Shown: piece by piece, positions 50,849-61,800 of the stretch | How the letters are laid out: the number at the start of each line of letters is the position of its first letter | Numbering within the stretch: the stretch's first letter is position 1 | Origin: Aristolochia californica | Lineage: Eukaryota; Streptophyta; Magnoliopsida; Piperales; Aristolochiaceae | Direction of reading: 5' to 3' | Assembly: GCA_029961685.1 (NCBI GenBank) | Contig: JARWKL010000007.1 | Span: 23,693,013-23,757,012 of the forward strand | DNA: 64,000 bases | The notes under the pieces: model-generated | The model's database searches: none | The model's input: only the letters and a program-made list of their open reading frames with translations | What the model was told of the DNA's origin: nothing | Translations under genes and position numbers: made by a program

Positions 50849-50855
50849 TGACATG
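50840..50855 (+). other. Internal deletion junction removing reverse transcriptase
   Basis: Within about 16 bp the reading passes from the pre-RT linker (frame 2) to mid-RNase H (frame 3). The whole RT domain and the start of RNase H are gone, probably 1.5-2 kb judging from the usual domain sizes. The exact breakpoint cannot be set without an intact relative. Confidence 0.8.
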
Positions 50856-50969
50856 AGAAAATCCGTTACTGGCTACGGATTCTTCTTTGGAAGTGGTATC
50901 ATCTCATGGGTTAGTAAGAAGCAACAAACAGTTGCACTATCATCAACCGAAGCAGAGTAAAAAGTTGCT
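50845..50969 (+). pseudogene. RNase H fragment of pol
   Basis: In frame 3, about 37 residues from DIDMRKS through [11 protein letters not shown] to SSTEAE match the central copia RNase H signature. The acidic residue of the STEAE motif is present. The earlier catalytic Asp segment and the final HIDVRYH-like segment are missing. TAA at 50958-50960 falls where copia elements normally have the Tyr codon after STEAE. About 9 bp later the sequence becomes satellite. No reverse transcriptase motif such as YVDD is found anywhere in the element. Confidence 0.85.
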
Positions 50970-52200
50970 TGTGTTCATTTGTGTTGAGTGAATAAATTTT
51001 ATTTATTTACATTTGTTATTGTTTTAAATTTTTTCCATACATCAACTACAAAATTTTTATTTTGTTGTGAGCTTTTTGCCTTTTTTTTTCGGGATGAAGG
51101 GAGAGCGAAAACACAGTTTTGATTTAAGAAAAAAGTGTACATATAATATGGAAAAGCACAATGCACAAACGTAGAGAGAGATAATTCCAAAGAGTGTCTG
51201 TAATTTTTAGGGATTGTAAGCTCTTTTTAGTTTTTATATCTTATGTTTTGCAATCGTTGGGAAAAATGGGTGGCGGAAGATTTTTAACTGAGTGTTGAAA
51301 ATCAATCCTTAAGTCGTTTCTTAAAAAAATATAGCCCGTTACGGATGATAAATCACTTTATAATCATCTATGATTGTTACGTCAAATTTTTTAAAATGGG
51401 CAAAATAATGACTTGTTAGACTCGGATAAATATACCACCGCACGTTCAATTGAGAATTTAATGAGCATTTTTTATTCTCTTTAAATAGTTTGGATCCATT
51501 GGTCATTTGAATCTTTAACATGTTTCAAGCATGCATATCCATTTTTAAAACATGTGTAGAAAAAATCTCCTTCACGTAAAATTCCAAGCTATTAGGGTTG
51601 GACTAATGGAATTTCCCAAACTTGGATAACAAAACTTTTGTGTTCAGTTGTGGTGCGTGAATAAATATTTTTTATATACATTAGTTATTGTTTTAAATTT
51701 TTTCCACACATCAACTATAAAATTTTTATTTTGTTGTGATCTATTTGCCTTTTCTGTTTAGGGGATGAAGGGAGAGCGAAAACTCAAAGTTCTGATTTAA
51801 GAAAACTGTGTACATCTAAAATGGAAATGCACAATGCACAAATGTAGAGAGAGATAATTCCAAAGAGTGTCTGTAATTTTTAAGGATCGTAAGCACTTTT
51901 TTTTTTATATCTAAGGTTTTCCAATCGTCGGGAAAAGGGGGAGGCGGGCGATTTTTAATTGAGTGTTGACTTCCAATCCATAAGTCATTTCTTACAAAAA
52001 TATGGCCCGTTACGCATGACAAATCACTTTACAATCATCTATGATTGTTTGGTCAACTTTTTTAAAATGGGCAAAAAAATTGCTTGTTTGACCCGGGCAA
52101 ATATCCCACTGCACGTTCACTTGAGAATTTAATGAGCGTTTGTTATTCTCTTGAAAAGCTTTGGATCCATAGGTCATTTGAATCTTTAACATGTTTCTAG
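50970..52200. repeat. Satellite block after the element (B tail, C, A)
   Basis: The array resumes in the 3' part of a B-type monomer (tgtgttgagtgaata, then gagctttttgcc). It continues with a C monomer (landmark 51171) and an A monomer (51844). The satellite phase is about 333 bp ahead of that expected from the left flank. Confidence 0.9.
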
Positions 52201-54900
52201 CATGTATATCCATTTTTAAAACATGGGTAGAAAAAATCTCCTTCATGTAAAATTCCAAGATATTAGTGTTGGACTAGTGGAATTTTCCAAACTTGGATAA
52301 CAAAACTTTTGTGTTCATTTATGGTGTGTGAATAAATTTTCTTTATTTACCTTTTTTATTGTTTTAAATTTTTTTCGTACATCAACTATAAAATTTTCTT
52401 TTTGTTATGGTCTATTTTCCTTTTTTGTTTACGGGATGAAGGGAGAGCGAAAAACTTGAATTTTTGATTTAAAAAAAATGTGTACATCTAAAACGGAAAT
52501 GCACAATGCACAAATGTAGAGAGAGATAATTCCAAAGAGTGTTTGCAATTTTTAGGGATTGTTAGCACTTTTTCGTTTTTATATCTCAGGTTTTGCAATC
52601 GTCGGGAAAAGGGGGAGGCGGGGGATTTTTAACTGAGTGTTGACTCCCAATCGAAAAGTCATTTCTTACAAAAATATAGCCCGTTACGACTAATAAATCA
52701 CTTTACCATCATCTATGATTATTATGTCAGCTTTTTGGAAATGGGAAAAATAATGGCATGTTTGACTCAGGTAAATATCCCACTGCAAGTTCACTTGAGA
52801 ATTTAATAAGCGCTTGTTACTCTCTTTAAATACTTTACATCCATAGCTCATTTGCATCTTTAACATGTTTCAAACATGCATATCCATTTTTAAAACATGT
52901 GTAGTAGAAATCTCTTTCTTGTAAAATTCCAAGCTATTAGGGTTAAACTAGTGGAATTTCCCAAACTTGGGTAACAAAACTTTTGCGCTCATTTGTTTTG
53001 TGTGAATAAACTTTCCTTATTTACATTTGTTATTGTTTTAAATTTTTTCCATACATCAACTACAAAGTTTTTATTTTGTTGTGAGCTTTTTGCCTTTTTT
53101 GTTTTTGGAATGAAGGGAGAGTGAAAACTCAAAGTTTTGTTTAAAAAAAAAAGTGTACATCCAAAATGGAAAAGCACAATGCACAAATGTAGAGAGAGAT
53201 AATTCTGAAGAGAGTCTGTAATTTTTAGGGATTGTAAGCTCTTTTTAGTTTTTATATCTCATGTTTTGTAATCGTCGGGAAAAATGGGTGGTGGAAGATT
53301 TTTAGCTGAGTGTTAAATTGCAATCCATAAGTCGTTTCTTACAAAAATATAGCCCGTTATGCATGATAAATCACTTTACAATCATCTATGATTGTTTGGT
53401 CAAATTTTTGAAAATGGGCAAAATAATGACGTGTTAAACTCGGGTAAATATCCCACCGCACGTTCACTTGAGAATTTAATGAACGTTTGTTATTCTCTTT
53501 AAAATCTTTGGATCCAATGGTCATTTGAATCCTTAACATGTTTCTAGCATGCATATCCATTTTTAAAACATGGGTAGAAAAAATCTCCTTCATGTAAAAT
53601 TCCAAGATATTAGTGTTGGACTAGTGGAATTTCCCAAACTTGGATAACAAAACTTTTGTGTTCATTTGTGGTGTGTGAATAAATTTTATTTATTTACTTT
53701 TTTTATTGTTTTAAATTTTTTCCGTACATCAACTATAAATTTTCTTTTTGTTATGATCTATTTGCCTTTTTTGTTTACGGGATGAAGGGAGAGCGAAAAA
53801 CTCGAATTTTTAATTTAAAAAAATGTGTACATCTAAAATAGAAATGCACAATGCACAAATGTAGAGAGAGATAATTCCAAAGAGTGTTTGCAATTTTTAG
53901 GGATTGTTAGCACGTTTTCGTTTTTATATCTCAGGTTTTGCAATTGTCGGGAAAATGGGGAGGCGGGGGATTTTTAACTGATTGTTGACTCCCAATCGAA
54001 AAGTCATTCCTTACAAAAATATAACCCATTACGACTAATAAATAACTTTACCATCATCTATGATTATTATGTCAGCTTTTTGGAAATGGGCAAAATAATG
54101 GCATGTTTGACTCTGGTAAATATCCCACTGCAAGTTCACTTGAGAATTTAATAAGCATTTGTTATTCTTTTTAAAAGCTTTACTTCCATAGCTCATTTGC
54201 ATCTTTAACATGTTTCAAACATGTATATCCATTTTTAAAACGTGTAGTAGAAATCTCTTTCTTGTAAAATTCCAACCTATTAGGGTTAAACTAGTGGAAT
54301 TTCCCAAACTTGGATAACAAAACTTTTGTGTTCATTTGTTTTGTGTGAATAAACTTTATTTATTTACATTTTTTATTGTTTTAAATTTTTTCCATACATC
54401 AACTACAAAGTTTTTATTTTGTTGTGAGCTTTTTGCCTTTTTTGTTTTCGGAATGAAGGGAGAGTGAAAACTCAAAGTTTTGATTAAAAAAAAAAGTGTA
54501 CATCTAAAATGGAAAAGCACAATGCACAAATATAGAGAGAGATAATTCCGAAGAGAGTCTACAATTTTTAGGGATTGTAAGCTTTTTTTAGTTTTTATAT
54601 CTCATGTTTTGCAATCGTCGGGAAAAATGGGTGGTGGAAGATTTTTAACTGAGTGTTAAATTGCAATCCGTAAGTCGTTTCTTACAAAAATATAGCCCGT
54701 TACGCATGATAAATCACTTTACAATCATCTATGATTTTTTGGTCAAATTTTTGAAAATGGGCAAAATAATGACGTGTTAGACTCGGGTAAATATCCCACC
54801 GCACGTTCACTTGAGAATTTAATGAGCGTTTGTTATTCTCTTTAAAAGCTTTGGATCCATAAGTCATTTGAATCTTTAATATGTTTCTAGCATGCATATC
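52200..54900. repeat. Two tandem 1.34-kb B-C dimers
   Basis: Landmarks near 52517 (B), 53189 (C), 53861 (B) and 54530 (C) give dimer offsets of 1344 and 1341 bp. Private shared features include aaaacatgggtag (near 52220 and 53569), tttctttttgttatg(g/a)tc (near 52395 and 53740), gactaataaat(c/a)ac followed by tttaccatc, and caactacaaagttttt (near 53057 and 54400). Subtype A is missing from the unit except for a patch at the dimer joint. Confidence 0.88.
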
Positions 54901-56840
54901 CATTTTTAAAACATGTGTAGAAGAAATCTCCTTCATGTAAAATTCCAAGCTATTAGGGTTGGACTAATGGAATTTCCCAAACTTGGATAAAAAAACTTTT
55001 GTGTTCATTTGTGGTGTGTGAATAAATATTTTTTATTTACATTAGTTATTGTTTTAAATTGTTTGCACACATCAACTATAAAATTTTTATTTTATTGTGA
55101 TCTATTTGCCTTTTCTCTTTTCGGGATGAAGGGAGAGCGAAAACTCAAAGTTCTAATTTAAGAAAAAAGTGTACATCTAAAATGGAAATGCACAATGCAC
55201 AAATGCAGAGAGAGATAATTCCAAAGAGTGTCTGTAATTTTTAAGGATCGTAAGCTCTTTTTCTTTTTTATATCTAAGGTTTTGCAGTCGTGGGGAAAAG
55301 GGGGAGGCGGGCAACTTTTAACTGAGTGTTGACTTCCAATCCATAAGTCATTTCTTACAAAAATATAGCCCGTTACGCATGACAAATCACTTTACAATTA
55401 TTTATGATTGTTAGGTCAAATTTTTGAAAATGGACAAAATAATGGCTTGTATGACTCGAGCAAATATCCCACCGCACGTTCACTTGACCATTTAATGAGC
55501 GTTTCTTATTCCCTTTAAAAGCTTTGGATCCATAGGTCATTTGAATCTTTAAGATGTTTCTAGCATGCATATCCATTTTTAAAACATGTGTTGATAAAAT
55601 CTCCTTCATGTAAAATTCCAAGATATTAGTGTTGGACTAGTGGAATTTCCCAAACTTGGATAACAAAAATTTTGTGTTCATTTGTGGTGTGTGAATAAAT
55701 TTTCTTTATTTAATATTTTTATTGTTTGAAATTTTTTCCTGACATCAACTAAAAAATTTTCATTTTGTTGTGATCTATTTGCCTTTTTTGGTTACGGGAT
55801 GAAGGGAAAGCGAAAAACTCGAAGTTTTGATTTAAGAAAAATGTGTACATCTAAAACGGAAATGCACAATGCACAAATGTAGAGAGATAAATTCCAAAGT
55901 GTGTCTGTAATTTTTTGGGATTGTAAACACTTTTTCGTTTTTATATATTAGGTTTTGCAATCGTCGGGAAAAGGGGGAGGCGGGGGATTTTTAACTGAGT
56001 GTTGACTCCCAATCCAAAAGTCATTTCGTACAAAAATATAGCCCGTTGTGACTGATAAATACCTTTAGAATCATCTATGATTTTTATGTCAGCTTTTTGC
56101 AAATGGGCAAAATAATGGCATGTTTAACTCAGGTAAACATCCCACGGCAAGTTCACTTGAGAATTTAATGAGCATTTGTAATTCTCTTTAAAAGCTTTGC
56201 ATCCATTGCTCATTTGCATCTTTAACATGTTTCAAACATGCATATCCATTTTTACAACATGTGTAGTAGAAATCTCTTTCTTGTAAAATTCCAAGCTATT
56301 AGGGTTAAACTAGTGGAATTTCCCAAACTTCGATAACAAAAATTTTGTGTTCATTTGTGTTGTGTGAATAAATTTTATTTATTTACATTTGTTATTGTTT
56401 TTAAATTTTTTCCATACATCAACTATAAATTTTTTTTTTTGTGAGCTTTTTGCCTTTTTTGTTTCTGGGATGAAGGGAGAGCGAAAACTTAAAGTTTTGA
56501 TGTAAGAAAAAAGTGTACATCTAAAATGGAAAAGCACCATGCACAAATGTAGAGAGAGATAATTCTGAAGTGTGTCTGTAATTTTTAGGGATTGTAAGCT
56601 CTTTTTAGTTTTTATATCTAAGGTTTTACAATCGTCGAGAAAAATGGGTGCCGGAGGATTTTTAACCGATTGTTGAATTGCAATCTATAAGTCATTTCTG
56701 AAAAAAATATAGCCCATTACGCATGATAAATCACTTTACAATCATCTATTATTGTTAGGTCAAATTTTTAAAAATGGGAAAAATAATGACTTGTTGGACT
56801 CGGGTAAATATCCCACCGCACGTTCACTTGAGAATTTAAT
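54900..56840. repeat. Satellite block A, B, C
   Basis: One ordinary trimer (landmarks near 55205 A, 55879 B, 56549 C) separates the dimer block from the truncated repeat. The A monomer carries the caattatttatgattg variant also seen at 9.4, 10.7, 19.4, 29.0 and 59.3 kb. I see no other structure here. Confidence 0.8.
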
Positions 56841-57830
56841 GAGCGTTTATTTTTCTCTTTAAAGGCTTTGGATCCATAGGTCATTTGAATCTTTAACATG
56901 TTTCAAGCATGCATATCCATTTTTAAAAGATGTGTAGAAAAAATCTCCATCATGTAAAATTCCAAGCTATTAGGGTTGGACTAGTGGAATTTCCCAAACT
57001 TGGATAACAAAACTTTTGTGTTCATTTGTGGTGTGTGAATAAATATTTTTTATTTACATTAGTTATTGTTTTAAATTTTTTTCACACATCAACTATAAAA
57101 TTTTTATTTTGTTGTGATCTATTTTCCTTTTCTGTTTACACGATGGATGGAGAGCGAAAACTCGAAGCTTTGATTTAAGAAAAATGTTTACATCTAAAAG
57201 GGAAATGCACAATGCACAAATGTAGAGAGAGATAATTCCGAAGAGTGTCTCTAATTTTTAGGGATTGTAAGCTCTTTTTAGTTTTTATATCTCAGGTTTT
57301 GCAATCGTCGGGAAAAATGGGTGCATAGGTCATTTGAGAATTTAATGAGCGTTTATTTTTCTCTTTAAAGGCTTTGGATCCATAGGTCATTTGAATCTTT
57401 AACATGTTTCAAGCATGTATATCCATTTTTAAAAGATGTGTAGAAAAAATCTCCATCATGTAAAATTCCAAGCTATTAGGGTTGGACTAGTGGAATTTCC
57501 CAAACTTGGATAACAAAACTTTTGTGTTCATTTGTGGAGTTTGAATAAATATTTTTTATTTACATTAGTTATTGTTTTAAATTTTTTTCACACATGAACT
57601 ATAAAATTTTTATTTTGTTGTGATCTATTTTCCTTTTCTGTTTACACGATGGACGGAGAGCGAAAACTCGAAGCTTTGATTTAAGAAAAATGTTTACATC
57701 TAAAAGGGAAATGCACAATGCACAAATGTAGAGAGAGATAATTCTGAAGAGTGTCTCTAATTTTTAGGGATTGTAAGCTGTTTTTAGTTTTTATATCTCA
57801 GGTTTTGCAATCGTCGGGAAAAATGGGTGG
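56840..57830. repeat. 506-bp truncated satellite unit in tandem duplication
   Basis: The segment with tttatttttctctttaaagg (near 56846 and 57350) through cgatgg(a/c)tggagagcg forms (57141 and 57647), with ctaaaagggaaatgc, is repeated at an offset of about 506 bp. Near 57322, gggaaaaatgggt jumps directly to gcataggtcatttgag, removing about 166 bp including the dyad. This is the only place where the repeat period changes to a value other than a multiple of the monomer and is then copied. Confidence 0.9.
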
Positions 57831-58830
57831 CGGAAGATTTTTAACTGAGTGGTGAATTGCAATCCATAAGTCATTTCTTACAAAAATATAGCCCGTTACG
57901 CATTAGAAATCACTTTGCAATCATCTATGATTGTTAGGTAAAATTTTTGAAATTGGGAAAAATAATGACTTGTTAGACTCAGGTAAATATTCCACCGCAC
58001 GTTCACTTGAGAATTTAATGAGAGTTTTTTATTCTCTTTAAAAGCTTTGGATCCATAGGTCATTTGAATCTTTAAAATGTTTCAAGCATGCATATCCATT
58101 TTTAAAACATGTGTAGAAAAAATCTCCTTCATGTAAAATTCCAAGCTATTTGGGTTGGACTAATGGAATTTCCCAAACTTGGATAACAAAACTTTTGTGT
58201 TCATTTGTGGTGTGTGAATAAATTTTTTTTATTTACATTAGTTATTGTTTTAAATTTTTTCCACACATCAACTATAAATTTTTTATTTTGTTGTGATCTA
58301 TTTGCCTTTTCTGTTTACGGGATGAAGGGAGAGCAAAAACTCAAAGTTCTGATTTAAGAAAAAAGTGTACACCTAAAACGGAAGTGCACAATGCACAAAT
58401 GTAGAGAGAGATAATTCCAAAGTGTGTCTTTAATTTTTAGGGATCATAAGCACTTTTTCGTTTTTATATGTAAGGTTTTGCAATTGTCCGAAAAAGGGGG
58501 AGGCGGGCGATTTTTTACTGAGTGTTGACTTCCAATCCATAAGTCATTTCTTACAAAAATATAGCCCGTTACGCACGACAAATCACTTTACAATCGTCTA
58601 TGATTGTTAGGTCAACTTTTTGAAAATGGGCAAAATAATGGCTTGTTTGACTCCGGCAAATATCCCACCGCACGTTCACTTGAGAAATTAATGAGCGAAT
58701 GTTATTCTCTTTAAAATCTTTGGATCCAAAGGTCATTTGAATCTTTAACATGTTTCAAGCAAGCATATCCATTTTTAAAACATGTGCAGAAAAAATCTCC
58801 TTCATGTAAAATTCCAAGCTATTAGGGTTG
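57830..58830. repeat. Satellite block C, A
   Basis: Ordinary monomers (landmarks near 57728 C and 58401 A) lie between the 506-bp repeat and the long-range duplicated segment. The A monomer has the tacacctaaaac(g) variant that also occurs near 13187 and 17222 in the hexamer region, linking these distant blocks. Confidence 0.75.
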
Positions 58831-61800
58831 GACTAATGGAATTTCCCAAACTTGGATAACAAAACTTTTGTGTTCATTTGAGGTGTGTGAATAAATATTT
58901 TTTATTTAAATTAATTATTGTTTTAAATTTTTTCCACCCATCAACTATAAAATTTTTATTTTTTCGTGATCTATTTGCCTTTTCTGTCTACGGGATGATG
59001 GGAGAGCGAAAACTCAATGTTCTGATTTAAGAAAAAAGTGTACATCTAAAATGGAAATGCACAATGCACAAATGTAGAGAGGGATAATTCCAATGAGTGT
59101 CTGAAATTTTTAGGGATCGTAAGCACTTCTTTGTTTTTATATCTAAAATTTTCCAATCATCGGGAAAAGGGGAGTCAGGCCATTTTGAACTGAGTGTTGA
59201 CTTCCAATCCATAAGTCATTTCTTACAAAAATATAGCCCGTTACGCCTCACAAATCACTTTACAATTATTTATGATTGTTAGGTCAACTTTTTGAAAATG
59301 GGCAAAATAATGGCTTGTTTGACTCGGGCAAATATCCCACCGCACGTTCTCTTGAGAATTTAATGAGCGTTTGTTATTCTCTTTAAAAGCTTTGGATCCA
59401 TAGGTCATTTGAATCTTTAACATGTTTCTTGCATGCATATCCATTTTTAAACCTTGTGTAGAAAAAATCTCCTTCATGTAAAATTCCAAGATATTAGTGT
59501 TAGACTAGCGGAATTTCCCGAACTTAGATAAAAAAACTTTTGTGTTCATTTGTGGTGTGTGAATAAATTTTCTTTATTTAATTTTTTTATTTTTTTAAAT
59601 TTTTTCCGTACATCAACTTTAAAATTTCATTTTGTTGTGATCTTTTTGTCTTTTTTGTTTACGGGTTGAAGGGAGAGCGAAAAACTCAAAGTTTTGATTT
59701 AAGAAAAATGTGTAAATCTAAAATGGAAATGCACAATGCACAAATGTAGAGAGAGATAATTCCTAAGAGTGTCTGAAATTTTTAGGGATTGTAAGCACTT
59801 TTTCGTTTTTATAACTCAGGTTTCGCAATCGTCGGGAAAAATGGGTGGCGAAGGATTTTTAACTGAGTGTTGAATTGCAATCCATTAGTCATTTCTTACA
59901 AAAATATAGCCCGTTACGCATGATAAATCACTTTACAATCATCTATGACTGTTAAGTCAAATTTTTGAAAATGGGCAAAATAATTACTTGTTAGACTCAG
60001 GTAAATATCCCCCCGCATGTTCACTTGAGAATTTAATGACGGTTTCTTATTCTCTTTAATAGATTTGAATCCATAGGTCATTTGAATCTTTAACATGTTT
60101 CAAGCATGCATATCCATTTTTAAAACATGTGTAGAAAAAATCTCCTTCATGTAAAATTCCAAGCTTAATAGGGTTGGACTAATGGAATTTCCCAAAGTTG
60201 GATAACTAAATTTTTGTGTTCATTTGTGGTGTGTGAATAAGAATTTTTTATTTACATTAGTTATTGTTTTAAATTTTTTCCACACATCAATTATGAAATT
60301 TTTAGTTTGTTGTGATATTTTTGCCTTTTCTGTTTACGGGATGAAGGGAGAGCGAAAACTCAAAGTTCAGATTTAAGAAAAAAGTGTACATCTAAAATAG
60401 AAATGCAAAATGCACAAATGTAGAGAGAGATAATTGCATAGTGTGTCTGTAATTTTCAGGGATCGTAAGCTCTTTTTCGTTTTTATATCTAATGTTTTGC
60501 AATCGTCGGGAAAAGGGGGAGGCGGGCGATTTTTAACTCAGTGTTGACTTCCAATCCATAAGTCATTTCTTACAAAAATATAGCCCTTTACACACGAAAA
60601 ATCACTTTTCAATCATCTATGATTGTTAGGTCAACTTTTTGAAAATGGGCAAAATAATGGCTTGTTTGACTCGGGCAAATATCCCACTGCACGTTCTCTT
60701 GAGAATTTAATGAGCGTTTGTTATTCTCTTTAAAAGCTTTGCATCCATAAGTAATTTGAATCTTTAACATGTTTCTAGTATGCATATCCATTTTTAAAAC
60801 ATGTGTAGAAAAAATCTCCTTCTTGTAAAATTCCGAGATATTAGTGTTGGACTAGTGGAATTTCCCGAACTTAGATAACAATACTTTTGTGTTAATTTGT
60901 GGTGTGTGAATAAATTTTCTTTATTTACTTTTTTTATTTTTTTAAATTGTTTCCGTACATTAACTATAAAATTTTCATTTTTTTGTGATCTTTTTGTCTG
61001 TTTTTGTTTACGGGTTGAAGGGAGAGCGAAAATCTCAAAGTTTTGATTTAAGAAAAATTTGTACATCTAAAATAGAAATGCACAAAGCAAAAATGTAGAG
61101 AGAGATAATTCCAAAGAGTGTCTGAAATTTTTAGGGATTGTAAGCACTTTTTCGTTTTTATATCTCAGGTTTTGCAATCGTCGAGAAAAGGGGGAGGCGG
61201 GGGATTTTTAATTGAGTGTTGACTCCCAATCCAAAAGTCATTTCTTAAAAAATTATAGCCCGTTACGACTGATAAATTACTTTACAATCATCTATGATTA
61301 TTATGTCAGCTTTTTGCAAATGGGCAAAATAATGGCATGTTTGACTCGGGTAAATATCCCATCGCAAGTTCACTTGAGAATTTAGTGAGCGTTTGTTATT
61401 CTCCTCAAAAGCTTTTCATCCATAGCTCATTTGCATCTTTAACATGGTTCAAACATGCATATTCATTTTTAAAACATGTGTAGTAGAAATCTCTTTCTTG
61501 TAAAATTCCAAGCTATTAGTGTTAAACTAGTGGAATTTCCCAAACTTGGATAAGAAAACTTTTGTGTTCATTTGTGTTGTGTGAATAAATTTTCTATATT
61601 TACATCTGTTATTGTTTTAAATTTTTTCCATACATCAATTATAAAATTTTTATTTTGTTGTGAGCTTTTTGCCTTTTTTTGTTTTCGGGGTGAAGGGAGA
61701 GCGCAAACTCAATGCTTTGATTTAAGAAAAAAATGTACATCTAAGATGGAAAAGCACAATGTACAAATGTAGAGAGAGATAATTTCGATGAGTGTCTGTA

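Larger units (their letters stand above)
47770..50969 (+). mobile_element. Truncated Ty1/copia-type LTR retrotransposon remnant
   Basis: A 3.2-kb island of visibly higher GC interrupts the satellite. In order it holds a 5' LTR, an initiator-Met PBS, Gag, an aspartic protease, an integrase and a short RNase H piece. Protease before integrase with RNase H last is the copia arrangement. Reverse transcriptase, most of RNase H, the polypurine tract and the 3' LTR are absent. On the left the satellite stops at gaattcaaatc; on the right it resumes at gtgttcatttgtg, a later phase of the monomer. The landmarks on either side (47632 and 51171) are therefore 333 bp too close once the element is subtracted. 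The simplest reading is insertion followed by a deletion that removed the 3' end with adjacent satellite, plus a separate internal loss of RT. Confidence 0.95.

Noticed and set aside
47770..50969. Gypsy/CRM-type centromeric retrotransposon
   Set aside because: Integrase precedes RNase H with no RT before it, and the integrase and RNase H motifs are of copia type. There is no chromodomain.
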